A stretch of 35,915 bases of DNA from a virus, in the IMG/VR virus record IMGVR_UViG_3300015261_000161, positions 1 through 35,915 of that record; one strand, 5' to 3'. Of the stretch, positions 1 through 8,642 are shown one piece after another (within the stretch, counting starts at the first letter, position 1; every line of letters starts with the position of its first letter). Position numbers and translations under genes: made by a program. Under the pieces are notes generated by a model. That model was not told where the DNA came from, searched no databases, and saw only the letters and a program-made list of their open reading frames with translations.

Positions 1-441
1 ATGCAAAATTTTGATGAGTTGTGGAAGGCGATTGAAAAGCGAGTGCGTGAAAACAACGACATTCCTTTTGCTGAAATGGAAAACGAAGACAGTAACCTGG
101 GTAATGCCACCCGACAACGTATCGCACAGATATTCATCCTCGAAGTGCTGCTTTCCCGACATCGCGATAAATATGCCAGCGTTTACGTGCCGCTGTCAGG
201 CGAAGAAGCGCTGTACCACCTGATATTCAAGCGCACCGGGTGGAAACCTTTTGAAATTAAACAGCTGTCATTTAATGATGCCATGTTTGTGATCGCGGAA
301 TTATTCCGTGAGGAAAGCCTGCCCGTCGAGGCGCGTGAAATGCTGCTCGCCCAGGGCGTTCGTGATACGTTCTTCCCGGTATTTGATTTCTCAGAAAAAG
401 ACTGGTCACCACGCGAAAACGCCCTCTTCCTGCAACGCTGA
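1..441 (+). CDS. Uncharacterised 146-residue protein
   Basis: The frame is open from the first base of the window, where there is an ATG, so the true start may lie further left. I do not recognise the family. The product is acidic, rich in predicted helix, and has no signal peptide or membrane segment. Codon usage is like an ordinary enterobacterial chromosomal gene. It converges on dgcZ, with 42 bp and a shared hairpin terminator between the two stops. It is probably host DNA flanking the prophage. No function is proposed. Confidence 0.6.
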   Translation: MQNFDELWKAIEKRVRENNDIPFAEMENEDSNLGNATRQRIAQIFILEVLLSRHRDKYASVYVPLSGEEALYHLIFKRTGWKPFEIKQLSFNDAMFVIAELFREESLPVEAREMLLAQGVRDTFFPVFDFSEKDWSPRENALFLQR

Positions 442-448
442 TTTATCC

Positions 449-482
449 CTTCCCGCGTCGCCGCGGGGAGTGGCCATTTTTG
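449..482. terminator. Convergent rho-independent terminator
   Basis: A nine-pair stem with one G-U pair (449-457 with 462-470, loop tcgc) is followed on the plus strand by a short T run at 477-481. It lies exactly between the convergent stops of the first CDS and dgcZ, so it may serve both directions. Confidence 0.6.
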
Positions 483-483
483 G

Positions 484-1380
484 TTACACCTCAATTTTAA
501 CCATCGTTTTTTCACGATCGATATAAATACAGCGGTTCCGCCCGGTTTCTTTGCCGTGATATAACGCCTTATCCGATCGTTCCAGCACCTCACGCAATAC
601 TTCGTCTTCCTCAATTCGGGTCAGCCCGGCGGTAAAAGTGATCATAATTTTATGCCCGGACACATTCATAACTTTACCGGCAATTAATTTGCGAATGCGC
701 TCGGCGGCAATACAGGCTTCTTTATGCGTGGCTGCATGTAAAATAATAATAAATTCTTCGCCACCATAGCGATACACCGTCTCGCTTTTTCTGACATTAT
801 CTTCCAGCGTCAACGCCAGGGAACGCAATACCCCGTCGCCGACCAGATGCCCGTAATTATCGTTTATTTTTTTGAAGTGATCGATGTCGAGTAATAACGC
901 ATACAGTCCGGTCTGGCTGAATTGATCCACCATGCCGGCAAAAGAGTCATCCAGCGTGCGGCGTAACGGCAGGCCGGTCAGCGTATCGTAGCTGCTGCGT
1001 AATTGCAGCAGATGGGTTTTGTACTCTGTCAGGGAGGCATTAAAGGCCAGCAGGGCCGACTCGAAACGCTCGAAACGTTCACAGGATGCCTCGCCTCGGC
1101 GCACCGCCTCCACCAGCGCCCGGCAGGTAAAATGGATATCGGTATGCTTGCGATCAATATTGAGCAGAAAACTCCTGTCATTGCGATCTTCCGCCAGATG
1201 TTCATTGATCCACTGACCAAAATCACAAATCTTATGCGCATCGCAGCAGGTCAACTCCGGCATCACGGCATTTTTATTGGCGATAAAATGCAGGACTTTT
1301 ACCAGCCATTTAAAATGTGCTTCCGACGAATTATTCAGCCCAAGAATAGCTGAGTCAATATAGCTGTGTTTTTTGTTCAT
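484..1380 (-). CDS. dgcZ: Zinc-sensing diguanylate cyclase, DgcZ (YdeH)-like
   Basis: 298 residues from an ATG at 1380 with an AAAGG Shine-Dalgarno; the longer open frame to 1446 has no comparable site. The N-terminal third matches the CZB zinc-binding domain of E. coli DgcZ: a His in EAHFKWL, a Cys before DFGQWI and the HTDIH pair correspond to its four zinc ligands. A linker leads to a GGDEF domain beginning near TLTGLPLRR, with active-site YGGEEF and the substrate region LLDIDHFKKIND. It makes cyclic di-GMP from two GTP and favours biofilm and exopolysaccharide; in E. coli, zinc inhibits it. Signature residues are intact, so activity is expected. It is the clearest host-chromosome gene in the window. 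Confidence 0.9.
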   Translation of the reverse strand: MNKKHSYIDSAILGLNNSSEAHFKWLVKVLHFIANKNAVMPELTCCDAHKICDFGQWINEHLAEDRNDRSFLLNIDRKHTDIHFTCRALVEAVRRGEASCERFERFESALLAFNASLTEYKTHLLQLRSSYDTLTGLPLRRTLDDSFAGMVDQFSQTGLYALLLDIDHFKKINDNYGHLVGDGVLRSLALTLEDNVRKSETVYRYGGEEFIIILHAATHKEACIAAERIRKLIAGKVMNVSGHKIMITFTAGLTRIEEDEVLREVLERSDKALYHGKETGRNRCIYIDREKTMVKIEV

Positions 1381-2308
1381 ATATAACCTTTGTGAATATT
1401 TACGCGCACAGAAAATAATAAAATGACCCGCGAAAATACCACACATTAATTAGTTTTATTTAACCTTCCCGTGCCGCAAAAATAACTTTGTCAGCGCCGC
1501 CACGCGGGATGAACGCAAAAAGCGCCAAAAAAGGGGTTGGATACGCTACAAAAAACGTTTACCTTGTAACCCATGGCAGGCAAACGGCGCTGCAAAGCCA
1601 CCTGCTTGCCAGGCTTTTGATGTGAAAAAAGAATAAAAAAAGACCGAATACGATTCCTGTTTATGATTCACTAACTAATAATTCAGTAAAATCAATTAGT
1701 TAACCCCCTAAACACCCCAAGGTAAGCGTTGCTACAAGTATCATTAAGTTCTTTCAAGATCAGTCACTTGCCAATTCCCTCGAGTATTCGACGAGTAGAT
1801 TTCGAGGAAGGTTAGGCTCGACAATTCATTTTATGGGGCTGGCATCCACGCCTACCGGCGAATCGGGAATATACTAAAATTTAGCTCCTTGACGATCGGC
1901 AAATCAAGCTATCTCGTTGTATAGCATAGCAAGAGCATTTTCTACTTCATTTGCTATACTCAATGGGTACGATGACTCTAAAACAAAGCTTGCTCCAAAA
2001 CTGTTTATTAAAGACAACAGCACGTATATATCAGCAGTGCATGCTGTTAACGATCTGTGCATTTTTTCAAAAAGACTTGGTGATAATGAGATGGCATTTG
2101 AGTGTTTGCTGTGGGCTTGGAGCGGAAATTGCCATGTGCGTCAGATCATAATAGGAAAAATGAAAGTCATATCAGATACCCTGTAACCAGAATCTACATC
2201 CTTTAATGCTGGGTGATGGCCCGCTCTGAAATATCCTACCAAAATGAGGTCAGTTATTCCTATTATATCTTATATCATGTTTGAGAGCAGGGCCGTCTCA
2301 CCTGTATT
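1381..2308. other. AT-rich non-coding stretch, host/accessory boundary
   Basis: About 930 bases without a convincing gene. It holds the dgcZ upstream region (1381-1480), AT-rich sequence (1620-1720), and a decayed minus-strand reading frame (about 1915-2130) ending in residues IANEVENALAMLYNEIA. That frame resembles a remnant near 5.45 kb. The boundary between host and accessory DNA probably lies here, but I cannot place it because the other prophage end is outside the window. Confidence 0.4.
1915..2079 (-). pseudogene. Remnant of an unknown small gene (left copy)
   Basis: An open minus-strand frame without a good start or ribosome-binding site ends in SIANEVENALAMLYNEIA followed by TGA. The last residues resemble GIADEAGYAVSMLYDEV, encoded near 5.42-5.47 kb on the same strand. 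The DNA is also alike: ctcgttgtatagcat here and ctcgtcgtatagcat there. The two copies bracket the Septu-like cassette. Family and function are unknown; it may be a degraded gene end duplicated when the cassette was acquired. Confidence 0.35.
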
Positions 2309-3172
2309 TTATACGTTCCTCGGCTGAACTTTAGGATCAAAGTTGTCAAAACCACCTTCAATATACCACCTTTCTTTCAGTAATTGAGTGTACAATGCAA
2401 ATTCCCATGAGTCAGGCCTATGTAAGACAGCCTTCAAATGAATCCTGATTTCCGAATCAACTCCATCCCAATCCTTAGTTTCAATCATTTTTTGAAAGGA
2501 GTTTTTCATATCGTATAATTTAACTAATGCATGTGAAGTATAGAGTTCATTTAACTTTAATCTAGTGAAATGACTTTTAAGTTTAGCAAGTTTTAGCTTT
2601 TCCATTTTTTCATCTTCGATACATTGAAAACTTATTTCAATAGGGTTTTTGTTTAAAATCACCATTTGCATCCATGTACATTTTGAAAAATCATCATAAT
2701 ATGGATGAATGAATTGCTTGTGAGCCTTATTAGGCATTGTATGCCTTTTCTTTTTATTGCACCGCGCACAAATAGGAACCAAGTTTTTTGTATACACTGA
2801 GAATTCATAGTAGCTGTTTTTGGGGAGATGATGATCAAGTTCTGTAACTGTACTTTCAGCACACATAGGACACTTTGAAAAAAGCGGAGATGCTAAAATT
2901 CGGTCATAGGTGTCTCGGCAAACGCCTTCTGAGCCAACAAATTGCTCTGTATATAGTTTTTCCATGTAATCTTGATCAAAATTTCCACAAGGTGTAGAAC
3001 GCGATATATTTATTACATTACCATTTGTCATTTTATTATCGAAATCAGTGAACCTTTCAGCCAAAATACTTTTCATTTGCATGATTTCAAGAGGTGTAAC
3101 TATACCTTTTGCTTGGGCACATTTTTCGAAAATCTTAACGTCATCATCATTTGGGCAAGCTATCGAGTACAT
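2309..3172 (-). CDS. ptuB: HNH endonuclease, Septu PtuB-like
   Basis: 287 residues. The ATG at 3172 lies one base after the ATPase stop and has a GTGAGG site six bases upstream; the longer frame uses a GTG without such a site. The central nuclease motif is clear: CPMC at about 101-104, ELDHHLPK at about 111-118, then FSVYTKNLVPICARCNK at about 124-140. This is a zinc-ribbon HNH with the DHH pair and second Cys pair seen in PtuB-type nucleases. Helical regions lie on either side. Tight coupling to an ABC-type ATPase fits Septu, in which PtuA and PtuB form one complex that cuts DNA during phage infection. AT-rich, unlike the prophage genes. Naming by family architecture; not verified by search. 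Confidence 0.75.
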   Translation of the reverse strand: MYSIACPNDDDVKIFEKCAQAKGIVTPLEIMQMKSILAERFTDFDNKMTNGNVINISRSTPCGNFDQDYMEKLYTEQFVGSEGVCRDTYDRILASPLFSKCPMCAESTVTELDHHLPKNSYYEFSVYTKNLVPICARCNKKKRHTMPNKAHKQFIHPYYDDFSKCTWMQMVILNKNPIEISFQCIEDEKMEKLKLAKLKSHFTRLKLNELYTSHALVKLYDMKNSFQKMIETKDWDGVDSEIRIHLKAVLHRPDSWEFALYTQLLKERWYIEGGFDNFDPKVQPRNV

Positions 3173-3173
3173 G

Positions 3174-4748
3174 TTAGGCCTCACTCTTTTTAATTTTCAA
3201 TAGTGAGCGAGCTAACGCACGACCTTCCGCTCCTAACCTTTCCTCAAAATAATCATAAAGTGTTTCAAAATCATCAAACTTTTCCACTGCATCAGTGACC
3301 ATTTTGTAAAACCCAGTGTCAGTAACTTCATGATTGAAAACTTCGCCTGTAAGAGTACCTACATTTTCACCAAATGTTTCAATTTGTGGTCGATTAGCTT
3401 GAATATAAAGTTTCGTTCTATTAAGTATCCAGGCGCAATCTGAACGAACCTCTTGAAGTACAACAGGTGAATGAGTTGCGACAATAGCGACACCATTTCT
3501 ATCACTCATTAGATCTGAAACAGCTCGTATATAGGCAGAAATTAGTGGTGGATGTAAATGCGCCTCTGGCTCATCAATCAAGGTTAGAGACCTGTCTTCA
3601 GTTACCTCAACCAGTTTTGTAATACTTATCAAAGTAACTAAATGTCCCGAACTAAATTTATGGAGATATTTATGCATCTCCTTTTTCCAATCTTCATTAT
3701 GAATTTGTATATTCGAATCCGCAAGCTTTGATATTTCTACTTCTTTAAATAATGGATCGTTTTCAAGAGTTTGTAAACACGCTTTCCACCTTTCTTTTCT
3801 TGCACCAATTAAACATTCAAGCATACTCATACAGAATTCATTGTGTAACGTATCAAACGATTTTGGAACTAAACGTCCACTTTCTTTTTCCTTTTCCATT
3901 AAGCCGATGTATTGATATTTAATGCCTGTTGGAATCTTGGTTATTTCAACTGGTCCAAATTTGTCAAATGGACTGTATGATAATAATGTTAATGATGTAA
4001 AATAATTAGGCTGATTAACCAATTCTCCATCTTTCGGAACAAGAAGCCATCCAGCGAATTCTTCAGGTATCGCATTCTGGTTGATAATCCCTTTAATGAA
4101 TCCGGCAAAAAGAGTTGTTTTCCCAACTCCATTCCTGCCTATAATAGCATGAATATTACTTGGTGGTACTGAATTAGGTTGGATGCTAAAATCTAATATG
4201 ACCTTTTCGTTTTTGTGATCTTTATATGGGAACATATATGCAAAACTATAATTGGCGGATGAGTTATCACCCTTAGCCAATTTATGCAAAGCATCCAAAA
4301 GATGCCTTTCACTTATATCTCGCATTACTGAGTTTATCATTGCTGGATGTAATTTGTAATTGTCATAAATATCAATGCTATAAGCAACATCTCTTAATGC
4401 TACCAGAATATCTTTTTTAACTGTTGTGGGCAGGAGATTAAGAGTTTCATAGTAATTCTCGCTTTGACCTAGAGAAAAGTAATCGTGGTCTAACTTGTCA
4501 AATTCATTATCTATTATTGGCTTGCTAAAAATCTGTTTTTCTTCATTGCTCTCACATTCAGCCTCAGACTTCATCCTACCTTGGCCAATCTTTATTGAAC
4601 CAAGTACTGTAACGCTAGTATCATTACCACAATATATTAAATTAAATTGCGTTTGCCAATAATACCAATCATTCCAGTTATCTCTTATTAAGTACACAGT
4701 ATTTTTTTGCCACGCGTTAGGTGTGGAATCAACTTTCAGAAACTTCAT
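3174..4748 (-). CDS. ptuA: AAA/ABC-type ATPase, Septu PtuA-like
   Basis: 524 residues from the ATG at 4748 (AAAGGA, seven-base spacing); an upstream TTG at 4778 lacks support. The nucleotide-binding core is complete: Walker A GRNGVGKTT at about 204-212, an ABC-signature-like FSSGHLVTL, Walker B with LTLIDEPEAHLHPP, and an H-loop in VAIVATHSPVVLQE. This is the OLD/AAA_21 type of SMC-like ATPase. The roughly 200-residue N-terminal region is not recognised. Directly followed by the HNH gene, the pair forms the two-gene Septu layout; no reverse transcriptase is nearby, which argues against a retron of the Eco7 kind. Expected role: ATP-dependent sensor that licenses the nuclease. Low GC points to horizontal acquisition. 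Confidence 0.75.
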   Translation of the reverse strand: MKFLKVDSTPNAWQKNTVYLIRDNWNDWYYWQTQFNLIYCGNDTSVTVLGSIKIGQGRMKSEAECESNEEKQIFSKPIIDNEFDKLDHDYFSLGQSENYYETLNLLPTTVKKDILVALRDVAYSIDIYDNYKLHPAMINSVMRDISERHLLDALHKLAKGDNSSANYSFAYMFPYKDHKNEKVILDFSIQPNSVPPSNIHAIIGRNGVGKTTLFAGFIKGIINQNAIPEEFAGWLLVPKDGELVNQPNYFTSLTLLSYSPFDKFGPVEITKIPTGIKYQYIGLMEKEKESGRLVPKSFDTLHNEFCMSMLECLIGARKERWKACLQTLENDPLFKEVEISKLADSNIQIHNEDWKKEMHKYLHKFSSGHLVTLISITKLVEVTEDRSLTLIDEPEAHLHPPLISAYIRAVSDLMSDRNGVAIVATHSPVVLQEVRSDCAWILNRTKLYIQANRPQIETFGENVGTLTGEVFNHEVTDTGFYKMVTDAVEKFDDFETLYDYFEERLGAEGRALARSLLKIKKSEA

Positions 4749-4776
4749 TTTTAAATCCTTTATAGATGGTGAAGTC

Positions 4777-4797
4777 AATCATTGCCCTGCAATGATT
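4777..4797 (-). promoter_or_regulatory. Perfect inverted repeat upstream of ptuA
   Basis: Nine-base arms aatcattgc (4777-4785) and gcaatgatt (4789-4797) separated by three bases, about 30 bp upstream of the ptuA ATG. It could be an operator or a 5'-leader hairpin that restrains cassette expression. No regulator gene is visible in the cassette. Confidence 0.5.
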
Positions 4798-4945
4798 CAG
4801 TAGAAATGAATAATCGCTGTAAAATTAAAAATAGATTTGCATATTTTACGGCCATCATATGTTACTCAGTACTAGCCTAAAAGTTTTTTTAATTTCACAA
4901 TTCATTCCCTAATTATTTTCACAGAGATTCGCTGCGGTCGTTATA

Positions 4946-4972
4946 TAAAAATGCACCTTTTCTTCAAAGGTG
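4946..4972 (-). terminator. Weak terminator-like hairpin
   Basis: Stem caccttt/aaaggtg with a five-base loop (4954-4972); read on the minus strand it is followed by a T-rich run. It would stop prophage read-through before the Septu-like genes. The stem is short and AT-rich, so this is tentative. Confidence 0.35.
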
Positions 4973-5409
4973 AATTATTAAAAACACATTTATTACATAA
5001 AGTAAATGCATGCATCATGATTTTTTTAATTTTGCAAGTTTCCTGACCTTGATCAAAACTTAGTAAACCAATCAGAAAAATCAAAGTCACAAATTTCTCC
5101 TTTCAGGCCATGCCACTAGGTGATGACAGATAAGGGCTTTACTTGGTGCATGAAACATTAACGTTTCAGCAAGTTACCTCAAAAGAGCGTAATGGTATGC
5201 TGAATATCACGTAGTAAACAGACGTTATGTGAATACTAATGTCCTTATGCCATACGGTTAAGTCACGATGGTGCCGTTTACTCACGATATGTGATCTTTT
5301 CATTCATAACAACCGCTGCCCTCTTCAGATTGAGCCTGCTTAAACTTTAGGCAACGATAATTAACATTTATAAAATGAAAATTGGCAAGGACAACTCGCA
5401 GATCTTTTA

Positions 5410-5610
5410 ACCTCGTCGTATAGCATGGAGACAGCATATCCCGCTTCATCTGCTATGCCGATTAGACGCTCAGTCCGGCATAATACAACATGTCTCTTTG
5501 CTGTTTTGTGAGCCTGGCCATAAACGTAATCAGCGTGCCGCTTTCTGCCCAAGGCGCGTTGTCATCAAACAGATTGAGGTGGACCCATGTTTATGAAAAA
5601 TTACCTACAT
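5410..5610 (-). pseudogene. Overlapping remnant frames downstream of gene D
   Basis: Two minus-strand frames without usable starts. One is a gene-end-like peptide containing DNAPWAESGTLITFMARL and ending LYYAGLSV (stop near 5460). The other contains GIADEAGYAVSMLYDEV and resembles the remnant near 1.95 kb. Neither has a full-length frame. They look like decayed ends of accessory genes; family unknown. Confidence 0.35.
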
Positions 5611-5641
5611 GATTTTCACGTTATGATATCGGTGACCATCT

Positions 5642-6691
5642 CTACTCAAGATCAAGGCTTAATGTCGCGCCCTGCGGGCCGTAACGAAACTGTGCTTTAC
5701 TGATGTGCCACTCCCGATCTTCCACGCTGCCGAAGCCTTTCGTGGTGATCCGGCACTGCGCCGTCAGGCTGATCAGTTCCGGCATCAGCGGCATCTCAAG
5801 ATTCATCTGGCGCAGTTTCTTTTTGTTCTTTACCGTCATGCCGGCGGCGATCTCTTTTGCGGCCTCGAGGTTGTACATGGTCACCTCTTCATGCACCACC
5901 GGATCGCCGCTACCGACGGTGATGGATTTGACCTTTCCGCCGTCGGTGAGATCGTGATAGCGGATCACGTGCGTCCCGCCTTCGTTTTTGCTGCTGTCCG
6001 GATGGTCTGAATTATTACGAAAGCTCCAGCGCGATACCTGTGAAGGGGTGATGATCACCATCCTGATATCGTTGCCCTTACTGGTTTTTGTGGCCTCGCG
6101 TGGCATCACCACCCAAGTGTCATGGGTGACCTTACTCACTGCGCCATAACGGGCCGCGAGTCTGGTCACCAGATTCATGTCGCTTTCGCCAGCCTGGTCT
6201 TCATGTTCGATATTTTTCGCTGCCAGCGTCTCATCGATGCGCGCCGTCAGCCCGTGCTCTGAGGCAACCGTGTTCAGCAGGTCACCCAGCGTCACGTTCA
6301 TCCAGCTGCGGTGTTTCTGGGACTGCAGGGTGCCGTGCCCTTTTGCGGATGATTTTGAGTACGCACGGGCGGTGACCTGCACGATGCGCGGAGCGCCCGC
6401 GCTGGCACCAGATGCGGTGCTGTCCACCACAAACGTGCCCTTGCTCACCCGCCGGGTACCAAAGCCCAGACTGAGCGACACCTTTACCCCCTTTGCTGGC
6501 AGCGCCAGCTTTTCATCGACTACCGCAAAGGACACTTCATCGCTTTTTTTCTCCCCGGCACCATAATCCGTCAGCGTCAGGTTGACCAGGTTAGCCGCCA
6601 CCAGGGTGGTAATATCTTTACCCTCAACGGCGAGGGTAAACGCCGGTTCCTGGTCTGACTGTCCGGCTGCAGGGGGGTTAGTCACTCCCAT
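5642..6691 (-). CDS. D: Phage late control / tail hub protein gpD
   Basis: 349 residues of the P2 gpD family, a baseplate hub protein equivalent to T4 gp27, on which the gpV spike sits. The ATG start overlaps the end of gene X by 10 bp. Typical internal features include the conserved DLLNTVASEHGL region and GESDMNLVTRLAARYGA, found in phage D and related contractile-tail hub proteins. It is the last gene of the minus-strand tail operon, as in P2. No ogr-type zinc-finger activator follows. Confidence 0.92.
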   Translation of the reverse strand: MGVTNPPAAGQSDQEPAFTLAVEGKDITTLVAANLVNLTLTDYGAGEKKSDEVSFAVVDEKLALPAKGVKVSLSLGFGTRRVSKGTFVVDSTASGASAGAPRIVQVTARAYSKSSAKGHGTLQSQKHRSWMNVTLGDLLNTVASEHGLTARIDETLAAKNIEHEDQAGESDMNLVTRLAARYGAVSKVTHDTWVVMPREATKTSKGNDIRMVIITPSQVSRWSFRNNSDHPDSSKNEGGTHVIRYHDLTDGGKVKSITVGSGDPVVHEEVTMYNLEAAKEIAAGMTVKNKKKLRQMNLEMPLMPELISLTAQCRITTKGFGSVEDREWHISKAQFRYGPQGATLSLDLE

Positions 6692-6897
6692 AAAACGTGC
6701 TCCTCCTGCGGCTGTATGGTTTCAGATGCACTGATGGCCGGCAGGTTAATTTCCACGCCGGCAGGGAAAACTTCACAGGTTGTCAGGTCGTAATTGGCGG
6801 GATCAAACATCACCGCCTCCACCACACCATCGGTGGTGCCATAGTGTTTCCGGCAAATCGTATCGAGGCGATCGCCATCACTGGTTTTGTATTTCAT
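6682..6897 (-). CDS. X: Tail protein X (LysM-like)
   Basis: 71 residues, the usual size of P2 gpX. The core resembles a LysM fold: YKTSDGDRLDTICRKHYG near the N terminus and VFPAGVEINLP near the end. In contractile tails this protein helps glue the hub and wedge of the baseplate. It lies between T and D and overlaps D. In R-type pyocins gpU lies between T and X; here U is absent from that position and is found next to V instead. Confidence 0.88.
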   Translation of the reverse strand: MKYKTSDGDRLDTICRKHYGTTDGVVEAVMFDPANYDLTTCEVFPAGVEINLPAISASETIQPQEEHVLWE

Positions 6898-6914
6898 AGC
6901 GGGGATTCACTGTT

Positions 6915-8642
6915 TCAGAGGGAAGGCATATCAAACGCGTTATTGCCGGAGAAGCTCTCGCCGCCGGGCAGACTTTTCAGAAAAGCGTCATACACACTTT
7001 TACCGACGTCTTCCGTATTTTGTCCGGGTGCGGCATTCACCGTGATGGTGACATTAGGGTGATTATTGATTGTCTGGGTAGGTACCGGGCGAAAAGGAAC
7101 AGCAGAAAGACCGGTAGTTGTGGGATCGCCAGCCGCATCCTTAACGCCTGTTCTCGCGGCCTCCCGCTGCGCTTTGCGCTCCCGAATAAGCTTTTCTACA
7201 ACTGCTGGATCCTCAAATCGCTGCGCCTTAAACCATCCGGCAAGATCCTTGTCTTCAGCCAGCGATTTTGCACCGGCGACAGGGTTACCGTTTGAGAGAT
7301 AATCAATTATTTGTTGCTGATCGCGTGTTATCTGCTCTTTGTCCGGAAGCAACCATTGCAGTTTTTCAGCAACCGCCATCACCACATCTGCTACTTTTTC
7401 AACGCCATCACCGAATTTCACCATGCCATCCCACAGGCGCTGCGGCCCGGTTTTACCGTTCCCGTCTGGCTTTATCCAGTCAATGACTGCGCTGGTAATC
7501 TTAGGCTGCATATCTTTGATCCACTTCGCCAGCCCCACGGAGGCATCATCAATGGAGGGAACCAGTTCCTTAGTGATTTTCCCCACCGTGTCCTGCATAC
7601 CGCTTTCCGCCACACCCCACAGCCGGTTTACCGCCGTATTGGCCTGCATTGCCCCTTCTGCGCCCTCCTGAGTCAGCAGGTTGTAGCGATTCGCCTCCTG
7701 CATCGCCTGGTTATACGTTTTGTCGATGGTGTGAAGGCCGGTAAGCAGTTTATTGGCTTCCCCTCCCATCAGCTGGTCAGCCAGCGATGCAGCGGCTGCC
7801 CCGTTTTTCATGGTGGACAGTTTCTGCATGAGAAGGTCAAAGGCTTTCTGCCGTCCCATCTTCATCACAACGCCTTTTGACAGGCCCAGCTGTGTGAGCA
7901 TCGGGTTAAGCGTTTTTTCGTTACCGTCCTCCCAGATTTTATTGGTGCCTTCTTCAGCCAGGTCTCCGTAGTTCTCCGCATTCAGTCCGAACTGCGCGGC
8001 AAGCGCGCCGCCGGCTTTATACTTCTCAATGTTCATGCCATAGCCGCGCGCCTGGCCCAGTTCTTCTGCCGTCTGAGCGTTAAGCATGATCGGGGACGCT
8101 ATTGCTGCGGCGCCACCGGCAAGCACGCCGGCAGACGCCCATTTCCCGATATTCATTAGGCCGTGGCCCATACTGCCCGCCAGTCTGCCGCTGCCCCGCA
8201 TGGCAAGCCCTGCACCGGCGCGCATGTGGTTGCGGATCCGCGCCCTCCGAACTTCCACCCGCTCTGCCCGTTCAGCCACCTCGATTTCCCGGCTCATGGA
8301 GTCAGTAAGCCTGTCCTGCACACGCCGGGCGTGTTCAAGTTCACGGGCAATATCGGCATACCGCCTTTTAAGGCGGGACGTATCCCTGCCCGCCAGAGTG
8401 GCCTCCTGGATACTTTTTTTCAGCGTATCCTGCGCGCGGCTCAGTTTTTCCGTTTCACCCGCCGCCCCGTTCAGCGTGCGCGCCAGTTGCTGGCCCCATG
8501 CCGTCTGCAGTGTGCGGTTACGCGCGGTTTCCGTGCCGATCCCTTTCAGTGCTTTATTCAGCGCCCCGGTGGCCCCGGTGAAGCTGCTGTCTATCCGGGC
8601 ACCGAAGTTGATCGTGGTCCGTAGATTAGTGTTGGCTGCCAT
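6915..8642 (-). CDS. T: Tail tape measure protein gpT
   Basis: 575 residues. The first 130 or so are highly charged and coiled-coil-like, followed by a Gly/Ala-rich hydrophobic stretch near 170-190, as in tape measure proteins that determine tail length. It is shorter than P2 gpT (about 800 residues), which predicts a shorter tail. It directly follows the E/E' chaperone gene, whose frameshifted form ends inside the first codons of T, the standard chaperone-tape arrangement. Confidence 0.88.
   Translation of the reverse strand: MAANTNLRTTINFGARIDSSFTGATGALNKALKGIGTETARNRTLQTAWGQQLARTLNGAAGETEKLSRAQDTLKKSIQEATLAGRDTSRLKRRYADIARELEHARRVQDRLTDSMSREIEVAERAERVEVRRARIRNHMRAGAGLAMRGSGRLAGSMGHGLMNIGKWASAGVLAGGAAAIASPIMLNAQTAEELGQARGYGMNIEKYKAGGALAAQFGLNAENYGDLAEEGTNKIWEDGNEKTLNPMLTQLGLSKGVVMKMGRQKAFDLLMQKLSTMKNGAAAASLADQLMGGEANKLLTGLHTIDKTYNQAMQEANRYNLLTQEGAEGAMQANTAVNRLWGVAESGMQDTVGKITKELVPSIDDASVGLAKWIKDMQPKITSAVIDWIKPDGNGKTGPQRLWDGMVKFGDGVEKVADVVMAVAEKLQWLLPDKEQITRDQQQIIDYLSNGNPVAGAKSLAEDKDLAGWFKAQRFEDPAVVEKLIRERKAQREAARTGVKDAAGDPTTTGLSAVPFRPVPTQTINNHPNVTITVNAAPGQNTEDVGKSVYDAFLKSLPGGESFSGNNAFDMPSL

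Larger units (their letters stand above)
4798..5641. other. AT-rich intergenic stretch with no convincing gene
   Basis: Between ptuA and the phage D gene. It is AT-rich, presumably contains the ptuA promoter, and includes a hairpin at 4954-4972 (caccttt/aaaggtg) that on the minus strand is followed by ATTTTTATA. The right part (5360-5620) holds remnant reading frames described separately. I see no ogr-like activator, which in P2 lies beyond D. Confidence 0.45.

Noticed and set aside
1917-2186. An 89-residue plus-strand reading frame
   Set aside because: No ribosome site, odd composition, and the opposite strand shows similarity to another remnant.
3174-4748. Retron of the Eco7 type, which also has PtuA-PtuB-like effectors
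   Set aside because: No reverse transcriptase frame or msr/msd-like structure is visible near the ATPase and HNH genes.
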